Source: Desulfuromonadaceae bacterium (GTDB lineage Bacteria > Desulfobacterota > Desulfuromonadia > Desulfuromonadales > JAHYIW01). From it: DNA of 64,000 nucleotides. The translations under genes and the position numbers were made by a program. This document shows positions 43,357-51,986 of the stretch, in pieces (within the stretch, counting starts at the first letter, position 1; every line of letters begins with the position of its first letter). The notes beneath the pieces are model-generated. The model did no database searches. It saw only the letters and a list, made by a program, of their open reading frames with translations, and was not told the DNA's origin. The DNA lies in the NCBI GenBank assembly GCA_019429445.1, contig JAHYIW010000020.1, forward strand, positions 1 to 64,000, written 5' to 3'.

Positions 43357-43557
43357 ATGGCACAAGGTACAGTCAAATGGTTCAACGATTCGAAGGGTTT
43401 TGGTTTCATTGCTCAGGATGATGGTCCCGATGTCTTTGTTCATTTCTCGGCCATTGCCGGTGAAGGGTTCAAGTCTCTGGTGGAGGGTGAGCGCGTCACT
43501 TTTGATGTGCAGGATGGTCCCAAAGGCCCGCAGGCGGCGAACGTCCAAAAAGCATAG
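43357..43557 (+). CDS. cold-shock protein, CspA family (first copy)
   Basis: A 66-residue single-stranded nucleic-acid binder, an OB-fold. RNP1 KGFGFIAQ and RNP2 DVFVHFS are intact, with the start [28 protein letters not shown] precedes the ATG. It differs from the copy at 51470-51670 at some 14 positions. Followed by its own terminator. Confidence 0.96.
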   Translation: MAQGTVKWFNDSKGFGFIAQDDGPDVFVHFSAIAGEGFKSLVEGERVTFDVQDGPKGPQAANVQKA

Positions 43558-43576
43558 TCCGGTGTGAACAATCAGT

Positions 43577-43610
43577 AAAAGCCCCGCATTTTCGGATGCG
43601 GGGCTTTTTA
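43577..43610 (+). terminator. rho-independent terminator of the first csp gene
   Basis: AAAAGCCCCGCAT and ATGCGGGGCTTTT form a perfect stem with a short loop and a T-rich end, 20 bp after the csp stop. Confidence 0.92.
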
Positions 43611-43723
43611 ATTTTACTTGCCTGACAACGCCGAGCATTATGCGGTGAACCTGACGCGCTTGTAACGACAGCATGCCTGGTTCATAATATCTTCAACGAG
43701 TTCCCGACAGGGAGGAGAATCTG

Positions 43724-44470
43724 ATGCCCAATAAAACGAAGAACAAATTGATCTGCGCGGATTGCGCGGACGTCTGGAGTAAGCAGGGAAGTACCCATTG
43801 CTGGAGTCCTCCCGGCCAGGGCCCGGCGCGCCCAGGGTATTGCCCGTCCGGGAGCGAAACGGAGCTCATTGAGGCGGCGTTTCAAAAATACACCGGAGAT
43901 GACTTTGATGCGCGGCTGGCGCGTGTTGCGGCGAAGGTGGAGGGGCTTTGCTATCAGCCGGTCCCCGGTTCCGACGCAGTGAATGCCCGCTGGACGCGGG
44001 TTGAAGATACCATTGCGCTGGCCAAGTTGATGGGCTTTTCGCGGATTGGCATCGGTACGTGTGTGGGCTTGCTTGATGAAACGCAGCGACTCACCGATAT
44101 CCTCATTGCCCAGGGGTTTGAGGTGTTGTCGGTGTGCTGCAAGGCCGGAAGTATCGACAAACTGTCGCTCCAGCTGAAGGAGGAGGACAAGGTGCGTCCG
44201 GGGAGTTTTGAACCCGCCTGCAATCCAATCGCCCAGGCCGAGCTGCTCAACCAGGCGGGAACCGACATGAACATCATTGTCGGTCTTTGTGTCGGGCACG
44301 ACATGCTGTTTAACAAATACTCTGACGCGCCAACCACCACCCTGGTGGTCAAGGATCGCGTCACCGGACATAACCCGGCTGCGGTACTTTACGGACAGAA
44401 TTTTTATTACAAGCGATTGCAGAAAATGCCGGTGCTCACCGCCGCCGAAATTGACGAACATCGCAACTGA
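43724..44470 (+). CDS. DUF1847 metal-binding protein
   Basis: A 248-residue cytoplasmic protein. Cys residues cluster near the start (LICADCADVW, THCW, GYCPSG) and recur in GIGTCVGLL, LSVCCKAGS, EPACNPIA and VGLCVGHD, a pattern of DUF1847. A metal or Fe-S cofactor is likely but unproved. AGGGAGGAGAATCTG precedes the ATG. It stands alone between the csp terminator and the next gene. Confidence 0.88.
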   Translation: MPNKTKNKLICADCADVWSKQGSTHCWSPPGQGPARPGYCPSGSETELIEAAFQKYTGDDFDARLARVAAKVEGLCYQPVPGSDAVNARWTRVEDTIALAKLMGFSRIGIGTCVGLLDETQRLTDILIAQGFEVLSVCCKAGSIDKLSLQLKEEDKVRPGSFEPACNPIAQAELLNQAGTDMNIIVGLCVGHDMLFNKYSDAPTTTLVVKDRVTGHNPAAVLYGQNFYYKRLQKMPVLTAAEIDEHRN

Positions 44471-44531
44471 TCTCTTGCGTTCCCCCTGAACGTCAGCGTC
44501 GATACGGGGGACAAGCTCTCTGGAATATGCC

Positions 44532-45671
44532 GTGCCCTGGTTTTTACTGGTTTTTTTGTTTATTTACTCCCTGATGCATCTGCTGGTGTTGCGTGGTATC
44601 CGACCGTTGCTGCCGCCAGGCTCGACCCGCTCGCGGCTCGTCGTTGGCTGGATGGTGGTGATGTTGTTTACACCGCTGATAACCTGGTTACTGGAACACG
44701 GCGGTTTTGAATCGGCCGCACGGCTTGCCGCCTGGCTCGGTTATATCTGGATGGGGCTGCTCTTTCTGGCGTTCAGCGCTTTTGCCGGATTGGGCATTGG
44801 CGAAATGATCTTGTTGGCGACGGCGCGCTTCAAGCCTGCTTTCGCTCAGGTTGACTTATGCAACAGGCACAGCGCGCGGCTGGTTTTGCTGATCACTGTC
44901 GTGATTGCGGGCTATGGCCTCTTTGAGGCTCGCGACCTGCGCGTTGAAACGATTCGTCTGAGCAGTCATAAACTCCCGGTTGCCGCCGCCACGATCCGCA
45001 TCGCGCAAGTCTCCGACCTGCATCTGGGGTTGATCAATCGTGAAGCGGTTCTTCAACCGGTGATTGCGCGACTGCAATCGCTGCGTCCCGATCTGCTGGT
45101 GGTGACCGGTGATATGGTCGATGCCCGCATCAATCATCTCGATGGCCTGAGCGAGTTGTGGCGTTCCATCAACCCGCCTCTGGGCAAGTTTGCCGTGAAC
45201 GGCAACCACGAAATGTATGCCGGACGCGAACAAAGCAGCGCTTTTTTAGAAAAGAGCGGCTTTACACTGTTGCGTCAACAGGCGGTTGCCGTCAATGAAT
45301 ATCTGACGGTTGTCGGCATTGATGATCCCGCGCTGCAAGCGCCGATCAACGCAGCGCAACTGTTGGCGAACCTCCCCGCAACACCGTATATCCTGTTCCT
45401 CAAACATCGCCCCGCGATCGATCCCGACACTCCCGGACGTTTCGATTTGCAACTTTCCGGGCATACACATCGGGGCCAGATTTTTCCTTTCAACCTGTTG
45501 ACGGGGCTGGCCTACCCCCTCCAGGACGGGCTGACCGCCCTGGAGGCAGGGGGATATCTTTATGCCAGTCGCGGGACCGGTACCTGGGGACCACCGTTAC
45601 GGTGGCTGTCGCCACCGGAAATATCACTTTTCGAAATCAGTTCAGGCGCGATTCTTCAGGATGGGGATTAA
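44532..45671 (+). CDS. membrane-bound metallophosphoesterase
   Basis: A 379-residue protein. Four or so hydrophobic helices in the first 150 residues are followed by a calcineurin-like domain with the motifs SDLHLG, GDMVDA, GNHEMYAG and SGHTHRGQI, which bind two metals. Related to YkuE/YaeI-type phosphodiesterases acting at the membrane; the substrate is unknown. GTG start at 44532 with a weak ribosome-binding site; a downstream ATG at the second helix is possible. Confidence 0.88.
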   Translation: MPWFLLVFLFIYSLMHLLVLRGIRPLLPPGSTRSRLVVGWMVVMLFTPLITWLLEHGGFESAARLAAWLGYIWMGLLFLAFSAFAGLGIGEMILLATARFKPAFAQVDLCNRHSARLVLLITVVIAGYGLFEARDLRVETIRLSSHKLPVAAATIRIAQVSDLHLGLINREAVLQPVIARLQSLRPDLLVVTGDMVDARINHLDGLSELWRSINPPLGKFAVNGNHEMYAGREQSSAFLEKSGFTLLRQQAVAVNEYLTVVGIDDPALQAPINAAQLLANLPATPYILFLKHRPAIDPDTPGRFDLQLSGHTHRGQIFPFNLLTGLAYPLQDGLTALEAGGYLYASRGTGTWGPPLRWLSPPEISLFEISSGAILQDGD

Positions 45672-45741
45672 TCCACTGCTTGCCTTCTCCGGGGATATCG
45701 GTTAATTTTATCTGGTTTTATGCTGCCGAAGAAAGGGATCG

Positions 45742-46125
45742 ATGGTGATGGCCAGGCATATTGTTGTTATTGATGATGATCTTTTGTTGTTGACGATCGC
45801 CAAAGATTTTCTTACCGGTGCGGGGTTTCGTGTCTCAATCTCCGATACCACCGTTTACTCTAATGAGCTGATCTATGCGCAGGACCCTCCCGACTTGATT
45901 TTCCTCGATGTTGTTATGCCGTTGATGACCGGTGATCGCAAGGTCATGGCACTGAAGCGGCGCAAACAGAGTCGCGACATTCCGGTGATTCTGATTTCGA
46001 CCAAACCGGAGGAGGAGTTGCGGGCACTGGCGCTACAAGCGGGGGCTGACGGCTATCTGCAAAAGCCTTTTACCCCCGAAAGCCTGGTCGCCAAAGTCCA
46101 TGAATATCTACCTCCGGTGAGCTAG
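45742..46125 (+). CDS. single-domain response regulator
   Basis: A 127-residue stand-alone receiver: acidic pair in VVIDDDLLLL, phospho-acceptor in LIFLDVVMPLM, Thr/Ser switch in ILISTKP and Lys in YLQKPFTPE. No output domain. GAAAGGGATCG precedes the ATG; a second ATG lies two codons on. It is followed by mgtC-like gene in 21 bp, suggesting co-transcription. Cognate kinase unknown. Confidence 0.85.
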   Translation: MVMARHIVVIDDDLLLLTIAKDFLTGAGFRVSISDTTVYSNELIYAQDPPDLIFLDVVMPLMTGDRKVMALKRRKQSRDIPVILISTKPEEELRALALQAGADGYLQKPFTPESLVAKVHEYLPPVS

Positions 46126-46146
46126 TACCACTTGAAAGGGACTGTC

Positions 46147-46842
46147 GTGCCATTTCTGTCGACATTCGATGTAGAAATTCTGTTGCGCCTGGGAAGCGCG
46201 GTCCTTGTCGGGGCGCTCCTTGGCTACGAACGTGAACGCAGCGGACGCAGTGCCGGCCTGCGTACCAACTTGTTGGTCTGCGTCGGTGCGGCGCTGATGA
46301 TGATTGTTTCCGAACATTACTATCTCAAGTATGCTGGCCTTGGCAGCGAAAGTGTCCTGCGGATCGATCCTGCCAGAGTAGCGGCACAGATCATTACCGG
46401 TATCGGTTTTCTCGGAGCGGGGGTGATCATCAAGGAAAAGCAGAATGTTCGTGGCCTGACAACGGCGGCAACTTTGTGGGTAGGGGCCGGGATCGGTATG
46501 GCCTGCGGTGCGGGACTTTATCAGCTGGCCTTCAGTGGCGCCCTGATCTCACTGTTGACCCTGGCCATTCTGAAAAACCTGAGCCGCCATCTTGCCATTG
46601 ACCATTACTACTCGGTTACGGTGGTTTGCGATCCGCCGTTGGGCGCGGCCACGACGGCGCTGGAGGCGTTCTTCTCTGAACGTCAGATCAGTGTGCTTAA
46701 GGTTGGTTTTGCTCAGGATCGGTCGGTCGGCACCACAACGATCGATTACCACATTCGTTGCAAACGATATTCCTGCGATCTGCTGGAACTGGCGCAAAAG
46801 ATTACAGCATTTGACTTTGTTCAACAGACCAGGGTGCGCTGA
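46147..46842 (+). CDS. MgtC/SapB family membrane protein
   Basis: A 231-residue protein with four to five N-terminal transmembrane helices and the MgtC signature GYERERSGRSAGLRTNLLV and TGIGFLGAGVIIKE, then a C-terminal ACT-like soluble domain (VVCDPPLGAATTALEAFF). Members relate to magnesium limitation or virulence; exact activity unknown. The GTG at 46147 is well placed behind GAAAGGGACTGTC; an upstream TTG at 46132 is less likely. Confidence 0.85.
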   Translation: MPFLSTFDVEILLRLGSAVLVGALLGYERERSGRSAGLRTNLLVCVGAALMMIVSEHYYLKYAGLGSESVLRIDPARVAAQIITGIGFLGAGVIIKEKQNVRGLTTAATLWVGAGIGMACGAGLYQLAFSGALISLLTLAILKNLSRHLAIDHYYSVTVVCDPPLGAATTALEAFFSERQISVLKVGFAQDRSVGTTTIDYHIRCKRYSCDLLELAQKITAFDFVQQTRVR

Positions 46843-46848
46843 GCTGTT

Positions 46849-47814
46849 TCAGCGGCGCAGCGCGTCGACCTGGCGCAGAAATTCGCTGCTCGTCCGGCAG
46901 CGTTTCAACATTTTGAAGTCCTCAATGAATTCCCTGTCATCAAGACATAAAAACACATTTTTAATCCGATCGAGAACTTGTTTCTCGCCACAGTACAACT
47001 GCTGGTAGCGTTCAAATAACTGGCGCAGATAACCACGCAGCTGGTCAGCCCGTTCCTGCGCTGAGGCAATATCCGCTGTTTCCCCGCGCAACCGAGCAAA
47101 CAGCCAGGGGTCGGCAATAGCCCCGCGACCAAGCATCAAGCCGGTCGCGCCGGTTTCTGCAAGGATGCGCCGCCCGTTTGCGGCGGTGCGGATATCACCG
47201 TTGGTGATCACCGGAATGGAGGTTCGGCGCACCACCTCGGCAGTCAGGCCGTGGTCCGCCGCACCGCTGTACTGCTGCACAACGGTGCGCGGATGCAGCA
47301 CCAGAAAATCCAGAGCACTGCGTTCGAAGAGGGGCAACAGGTCAAAAATCTGTTCCGGTCGATCGTAGCCGGCGCGGACCTTGACCGAAAACGTTCCGGC
47401 GATGACTTCGCGCAAGGCGGGCAGGATTTCATTCAGCAGCTCGGGGCGTTGCAACATCTTGCCGCCGGTCAGCCCGCTGGTCATGCGCCCGTAAGGACAG
47501 CCGAGATTGAGATTGAGATGTACCGCCCCGGCCTGTTGTGCCGCTTGGGCAGCACTGACGAGTGTCTCGCGGCCATGACCGATCAGTTGCACGACCAGGG
47601 GAATACCGTTCTCCTGAGCACAGATTGCATTCAAATCACCCTTTTTGATCTGCTTGCGTTCCGTCGGCCCGACCCGGATGAATTCGGTAAAAAGGGTATC
47701 GGGAGCATACTGCTCCGCAAACAGGGCACGCAGTGCACGATTGGTGAGCCCTTGCATCGGCGCGAGCATCAGTGGTGTTTTATCGATCGACCAGGGGAGT
47801 TTTTGGATCGGCAT
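46849..47814 (-). CDS. dusC: tRNA-dihydrouridine synthase
   Basis: A 321-residue FMN enzyme reducing specific uridines in tRNA. It has LMLAPMQGLTNRALRALF, the catalytic Cys in NLGCPYGRM, the FMN-binding KVRAGYD and GDIRTAANG, and GLMLGRGAIADPWLF. Overall it resembles the DusC branch, but the exact target uridine cannot be fixed by eye, so the symbol is tentative. It starts 3 bp after the rsgA stop, an operon. Confidence 0.85.
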   Translation of the reverse strand: MPIQKLPWSIDKTPLMLAPMQGLTNRALRALFAEQYAPDTLFTEFIRVGPTERKQIKKGDLNAICAQENGIPLVVQLIGHGRETLVSAAQAAQQAGAVHLNLNLGCPYGRMTSGLTGGKMLQRPELLNEILPALREVIAGTFSVKVRAGYDRPEQIFDLLPLFERSALDFLVLHPRTVVQQYSGAADHGLTAEVVRRTSIPVITNGDIRTAANGRRILAETGATGLMLGRGAIADPWLFARLRGETADIASAQERADQLRGYLRQLFERYQQLYCGEKQVLDRIKNVFLCLDDREFIEDFKMLKRCRTSSEFLRQVDALRR

Positions 47815-47817
47815 GGT

Positions 47818-48882
47818 TCAGTAGCGGCTGCGCTCGTCAAGTTTGGCCGCCATCGATTTTTTGTAGGATTTTCCAAAATCCTTTTTGCGACGGTGTTTGT
47901 CAACCAATGTTTCAGCGTTGCGATCCTGCTCGTTCAGCAGCTTCAGGTAATTACTCAGTCGGCGCGGATCGAGTTCATTCGCGTCAACCGCCAGCTGCAC
48001 CGCACAACCGGGGTCCCCTTGGTGGCGACAGTCGCTGAATCGACAGCGCCGAGCAACCTGCGCGATTTCTGCAAAGAGGGAGGCGATGCCATTTTCACAA
48101 TCACCAAGTTGCAGCTCGCGCATGCCGGGACTGTCAAGGAGCAGCCCTCCGCCGGGGAGCAGATGGAGGGTGCGAGCGGTGGTGGTGTGACGCCCCCTGG
48201 AGTCATCTGCGCGGATTGCCGCGGTTTCCTGCACTGTTTCGGCAAGCAAGGTATTGATCAGGGTTGATTTGCCGACGCCGGAAGAGCCGACCAGCGCCAC
48301 GGTACGGCCAACACCGCACCAGCGACGAAGAATGTCTGCCGAAGCGGGGTCTTTGCTGTTGATCGTCTCGACCAGCAAGCCGGGTCGCAACTGGCGCGCC
48401 TGAATGACGAATGCCGAGGGATCATCGATCAGATCAACCTTGGTCAGGACCATGACCGGTTCGACTCCGGCTTCCAGCGCCAGCGCCAGATAACGTTCCA
48501 GGCGTGAAGGGTTAAAATCGCGATTGCACGAGGAAACGATAAAGAGGGTGTCGACATTTGCTGCCAGCAGTTGCACCCGCGTATCCTGACCGGCGGCGTT
48601 GCGACAGAAGACGCTTTTGCGGTCGAGCAGTCGAGCGGGCTGGCCATCGCTGCCCAGCAACAGCCAGTCACCGACGGTCGGACGATCCTCGGGGGGGAGG
48701 GTTTTCCACCGACCTGGCAGCGAGAGCAGACGTCGTTCCGCCGCCCCGACGACATCGACACTATTTCCCTGGGCGGCGAAGACGCGCACGGGGACAGTCT
48801 CTGCCAGTTCCTGGCGAGTTAGCTGTTGCTGAAAAAAATGGTCCCAGCCGAGTGTCGACAGGGATGGGTGTGGTTCAGGCAT
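47818..48882 (-). CDS. rsgA: ribosome small-subunit GTPase RsgA
   Basis: A 354-residue circularly permuted GTPase in late 30S maturation. Motif order is permuted: NxxD-like TKVDLIDD first, then GSSGVGKSTLIN, then DSPGMREL. An N-terminal OB domain (ERRLLSLPGRWKTLPPEDRP) and the C-terminal zinc knuckle CRFSDCRHQGDPGCAV complete it. The Shine-Dalgarno site is weak. It shares a unit with the dihydrouridine synthase. Confidence 0.94.
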   Translation of the reverse strand: MPEPHPSLSTLGWDHFFQQQLTRQELAETVPVRVFAAQGNSVDVVGAAERRLLSLPGRWKTLPPEDRPTVGDWLLLGSDGQPARLLDRKSVFCRNAAGQDTRVQLLAANVDTLFIVSSCNRDFNPSRLERYLALALEAGVEPVMVLTKVDLIDDPSAFVIQARQLRPGLLVETINSKDPASADILRRWCGVGRTVALVGSSGVGKSTLINTLLAETVQETAAIRADDSRGRHTTTARTLHLLPGGGLLLDSPGMRELQLGDCENGIASLFAEIAQVARRCRFSDCRHQGDPGCAVQLAVDANELDPRRLSNYLKLLNEQDRNAETLVDKHRRKKDFGKSYKKSMAAKLDERSRY

Positions 48883-48921
48883 GGCGGGATATTATCATTA
48901 TCAAGGGAGAAAAGAGCAAAT

Positions 48922-50850
48922 TTACCCCATCTGGCCGCGACCGAAATGGCGCTTGGTTGAATCCTGCAATTTGCTGACGGCGTGAAGCGCTTCCTTGAGC
49001 AGATCCTGCTCCGGTTTCGACAGCGCGTAGGGGTCGAGGAAGTGGGTCGGGATTTTGCCTTCCTGTGCCAGTGTAATTTCATTGCGCAGACGCAGAAAGT
49101 TGAGGGCTTCGAGCGCCGCGCGGATGTGTTCGGCCGTTTCCGGGGCGAACACATTGCGCTTTACCAGTGCCGTCAGTCGATCAAGGGTGGTCAACTCAGT
49201 CAGTTCGTGCTCAAGGGCAAACATGCGCACGCAGTCGACGATATAGATACTTCCTCCCTGCTTCACAGAAATATGCCCTTTGTGTTTTTCTGTTTTATCG
49301 AGAATAAATCTCCCCAACAGACCGATGGGGACCTTGAAGCTCAGGTCGAGCGACATCATGTGGAAAAGAAACGCCGGAAATTGACGAATGGTCAGATTGA
49401 CGATCGTTCGCAGGTCCGTGACCAGCTTGCTGTCTCCGGCCAGGACGGTGAAATCAAAGAAAATCGATGAGTTTCTCACCCGCTGCGGTTCCGGAGCGTT
49501 TACCCACTTGTGGATCCGGTTGTGCCAGTCGCTGATTCGCCCGCGCCATTCGGGGTTGTTGGCCATGACTTCGCCATTACATAAGGGATAGCCGACCTTT
49601 TCCAGCGCAGTGACAAGCTTGTCAGCGAAAGGAACGAAGAAGGCGTCGATCTCCGCCATGCGTTCGTCCGGGACATCCTCGTAGATAAAGGCATTGTCCT
49701 GATCCGGTCCGAGGAGCATTTCGCGACGTCCGCCACTGCCCATGATCATGAAGGCGAAGCGGATGTCAGGCTGCTGGTAGCCCTCGGCAAGCATTTCAGC
49801 ATGGCACAGGTCGTAGACACGGCGGATGATACCGTGGTGGATATAGGAGATTATTTCCAGCACTTCCGGAGTACTGCGGGTTTCCAACAGCAGTCCTTGG
49901 GCAACGGTAGCGATTTCGATTTTAATGTGCGCCAGCGTGGCAATGTCATTGGTTTCGTTGATCGCGCCGACCAACAGCATCGCTTTTTGACTGCGAAAGC
50001 GCATCAGATCGCGCTGGGTGACGATGCCGACGATTTCATCGCGGTCTACGATCGGCAGATATTTAATGCGGTGACCGATCATGTATGACATGGCTTCATA
50101 CATAAAGCTGTCCGGGGGCATTGAATAAATGTGCTCACTCATCAACTCGTGAGCCTGAATCGTCTTGCGGTCGATTTTTTCGGTTGCAATCACTTTAACG
50201 ATCAGATCACGTTCGGTGACAATCCCGATCGGGGCGTTGTATTCGTCAACCACCACCACCGAGCCAACATTTTTTTGCACCATTTGTATGGCAATCTGTT
50301 CACCGGTGGTACCGGAACCACACGTTTCGACCGGGGCCGACATGATCTCCGAGAGGCGCTTCTGAAACGGAAAGGCCTCCATCTGGGTGAGTGCTTTACG
50401 GCTGTGTTCTGTGACGATATCGGAGTAAAGGTTCTTGACGCGCGAGAGAACCATGCGGGTGAAGTAGTCGCGCAGTTGTGGATGGTTCTTGCTGACCTGC
50501 TGGAGAATGCTTTCAGGGATCAGATAACACTCGGTCGCCTTCACGGTGCGGGCGCCGCCGGTATAGGGCTCGCCGGTAAAAATGGGCGTGCCACCGAAAA
50601 TGTCGCCTTCACGCCGGTAATCGACGACCATGTCCCCACCTCCGGGAGTATGGACGATGACTTCGACCAACCCCCCTTTGATAACGTAAAGAAACCCGGT
50701 CGGTTTGGCGTTCTGGCTGAAGATGTTGATCCCTTTGGGGAAAACCTCCAGTTGTGCGGCTGCGCGTATCTGTGCAAACACCTCTTGCGGAAGCTGGTTG
50801 AATGGTTCGGTCTCTTGAAGTTGCTTGATAACACTCATGTGCGTCGCCAT
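48922..50850 (-). CDS. cNMP-binding, CBS and DUF294 nucleotidyltransferase-like protein
   Basis: A 642-residue cytoplasmic protein. Domains in order: cyclic-nucleotide-binding fold (about 20-140), a CBS pair (about 170-290, GIVTERDLIVKVI and GIVTQRDLMRF), a DUF294 nucleotidyltransferase domain with GSGGRREMLLGPDQDNA near 370, and a DUF294 C-terminal domain. The GGR...D.D residues suggest it can transfer nucleotides, as in GlnD-like enzymes. Such proteins may couple nucleotide levels to protein modification. Substrate unknown. Confidence 0.9.
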   Translation of the reverse strand: MATHMSVIKQLQETEPFNQLPQEVFAQIRAAAQLEVFPKGINIFSQNAKPTGFLYVIKGGLVEVIVHTPGGGDMVVDYRREGDIFGGTPIFTGEPYTGGARTVKATECYLIPESILQQVSKNHPQLRDYFTRMVLSRVKNLYSDIVTEHSRKALTQMEAFPFQKRLSEIMSAPVETCGSGTTGEQIAIQMVQKNVGSVVVVDEYNAPIGIVTERDLIVKVIATEKIDRKTIQAHELMSEHIYSMPPDSFMYEAMSYMIGHRIKYLPIVDRDEIVGIVTQRDLMRFRSQKAMLLVGAINETNDIATLAHIKIEIATVAQGLLLETRSTPEVLEIISYIHHGIIRRVYDLCHAEMLAEGYQQPDIRFAFMIMGSGGRREMLLGPDQDNAFIYEDVPDERMAEIDAFFVPFADKLVTALEKVGYPLCNGEVMANNPEWRGRISDWHNRIHKWVNAPEPQRVRNSSIFFDFTVLAGDSKLVTDLRTIVNLTIRQFPAFLFHMMSLDLSFKVPIGLLGRFILDKTEKHKGHISVKQGGSIYIVDCVRMFALEHELTELTTLDRLTALVKRNVFAPETAEHIRAALEALNFLRLRNEITLAQEGKIPTHFLDPYALSKPEQDLLKEALHAVSKLQDSTKRHFGRGQMG

Positions 50851-51184
50851 TGATCCAGGAAAATTTTGGGCGAGAAGCTGTTTGCAGCAGCCCGGAAATC
50901 TGCGTAAAAGATACCATTAATCCTGAATATATTCAAATTCTTTCAAGATAGGAAAGTATCGGTAAAACGACGTTATGTGATTAATGGTAGATGATAACAC
51001 GACTGTGATCGGTTTGGTAGTGGGAAATCGGCGGTGTGGTGGGCGGATTGCTTTCCCTTCGCGGGGAACATTCGCCCCTTTTTGGTGCAAGGGTCCTGCT
51101 CCGCCATGCGGTCACGGTTGTTTCAGGAAAGACAACGGATTGTGCCGATGTTGACAATAAGCAAGGAGGGTGGAAAAGTTCTGG
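50851..51184. other. intergenic region, 334 bp, no supported gene
   Basis: Lies between two minus-strand genes. It contains a spaced inverted repeat ACCATTAAT (50913-50921) and ATTAATGGT (50980-50988), which may be chance or an operator near the promoter of the DUF294 gene. A plus-strand frame from 51036 has no ribosome-binding site and runs antisense into the next gene. Confidence 0.55.
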
Positions 51185-51346
51185 TTACTCTTTTTCCTGT
51201 TCGGTGACGGGAGATTCGCTGGCAGCCAGTTCAGCATCCTCGATAATGCTGTCTTCGACTTTGCGCATTTTCTTTTCTTCTTTTTTGGCCTTTTTAGCAA
51301 TCTCTTTCTGACGTTTTTCAAAACCATAGTTGGGTTTTCTTGCCAT
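51185..51346 (-). CDS. small highly charged protein, conserved-hypothetical type
   Basis: A 53-residue protein: MARKPNYGFEKRQKEIAKKA then a run of Lys/Glu (KKEEKKMRKVED) and an acidic tail. Short proteins with this MARKPNY-FEKRQKE opening are seen across proteobacteria; function unknown. AAAGGGATTATCAC precedes the ATG. It follows the csp terminator on the same strand. Confidence 0.75.
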   Translation of the reverse strand: MARKPNYGFEKRQKEIAKKAKKEEKKMRKVEDSIIEDAELAASESPVTEQEKE

Positions 51347-51414
51347 GTGATAATCCCTTTCAGGTGGAAAGTTTCCAGAGTTTGGCGTTGTGAACGGGGT
51401 GGGGCGGGGCAAGT

Positions 51415-51452
51415 AAAAAAGAGCCCCACGAAAATCCGTGGGGCTCTTTTTA
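51415..51452 (-). terminator. rho-independent terminator of the second csp gene
   Basis: Arms AAAAAGAGCCCCACG and CGTGGGGCTCTTTTT with a short loop, 18 bp after the csp stop. T tracts on both strands. Confidence 0.92.
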
Positions 51453-51469
51453 CATATATGCGAAATCTC

Positions 51470-51670
51470 TTAGATTTTGCGCACGTTGGCCGACTGCGGA
51501 CCTTTTTGACCTTGAGTGACATCAAAAGTCACGCGGTCTCCCTCAACGAGAGATTTGAAGCCATCGCCTTGGATTTCGGAAAAATGAACGAACACATCGG
51601 GTCCATTGTCCTGCTCGATAAAACCAAAACCTTTTGCGTCGTTAAACCACTTTACTGTACCTTCTGCCAT
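51470..51670 (-). CDS. cold-shock protein, CspA family (second copy)
   Basis: A 66-residue OB-fold nucleic-acid binder, [20 protein letters not shown] with RNP2 [22 protein letters not shown] precedes the ATG. A small hairpin GTTCTC-AAAAA-GAGAAC lies right upstream of the ribosome-binding site and a terminator-like hairpin sits further up the leader (51736-51763). Paralogue of the gene at 43357. Confidence 0.96.
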   Translation of the reverse strand: MAEGTVKWFNDAKGFGFIEQDNGPDVFVHFSEIQGDGFKSLVEGDRVTFDVTQGQKGPQSANVRKI

Positions 51671-51735
51671 CTTTTTTCTCCACGTTCTCTTTTTGAGAAC
51701 TTTTTTTGTTGTGCAGACGCCGACCGCCCAAAATG

Positions 51736-51763
51736 AAAAACACACACCCAGCCGGGTCTGTGT
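51736..51763 (-). promoter_or_regulatory. terminator-like hairpin inside the second csp leader
   Basis: Minus strand: ACACAGACCC, 4-base loop, GGGTGTGTGT (nine of ten pairs), then TTTTCATTTTGGG. It lies about 65 bases before the csp start, the same place as the hairpin in the first csp leader. Confidence 0.6.
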
Positions 51764-51951
51764 TTTGGGTCCAAACTGACACCTTGTCAGTCTGATGGGC
51801 GACAAAAAATCTACACAAACTTACTTTGATTGGTCTTTCTACCATGAGTGGTTACAGAAAAGCAAGATAAAAATGAGCGGCTATTTCCTGTTTGGATTTC
51901 GGATCTGGTCTTGTTCGCCATTTGACCTCCCCTTATATTTTCACAAAGCTG

Positions 51952-51983
51952 GTCGTCGGGTTACGCTTCGCTAACCCGACGAC
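51952..51983. repeat. palindromic repeat downstream of the methyltransferase remnant
   Basis: GTCGTCGGGTTA and TAACCCGACGAC form a perfect 12-bp stem around CGCTTCGC. The motif resembles dispersed extragenic palindromes known from many proteobacteria. It ends 3 bp before the stop of the methyltransferase remnant. Confidence 0.75.
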
Positions 51984-51986
51984 GAT

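Noticed and set aside
43682-44461. A 259-codon minus-strand frame opposite the DUF1847 gene
   Set aside because: The DUF1847 frame has a strong ribosome-binding site and conserved cysteines; this is its shadow.
47251-48267. A 338-codon plus-strand open frame crossing the dusC and rsgA genes
   Set aside because: It runs antisense over two genuine genes and their junction; no family resemblance.
50913-50988. Inverted repeat ACCATTAAT/ATTAATGGT upstream of the DUF294 gene
   Set aside because: Nine-base arms 58 bases apart in AT-rich sequence could easily be chance; kept only as a note.
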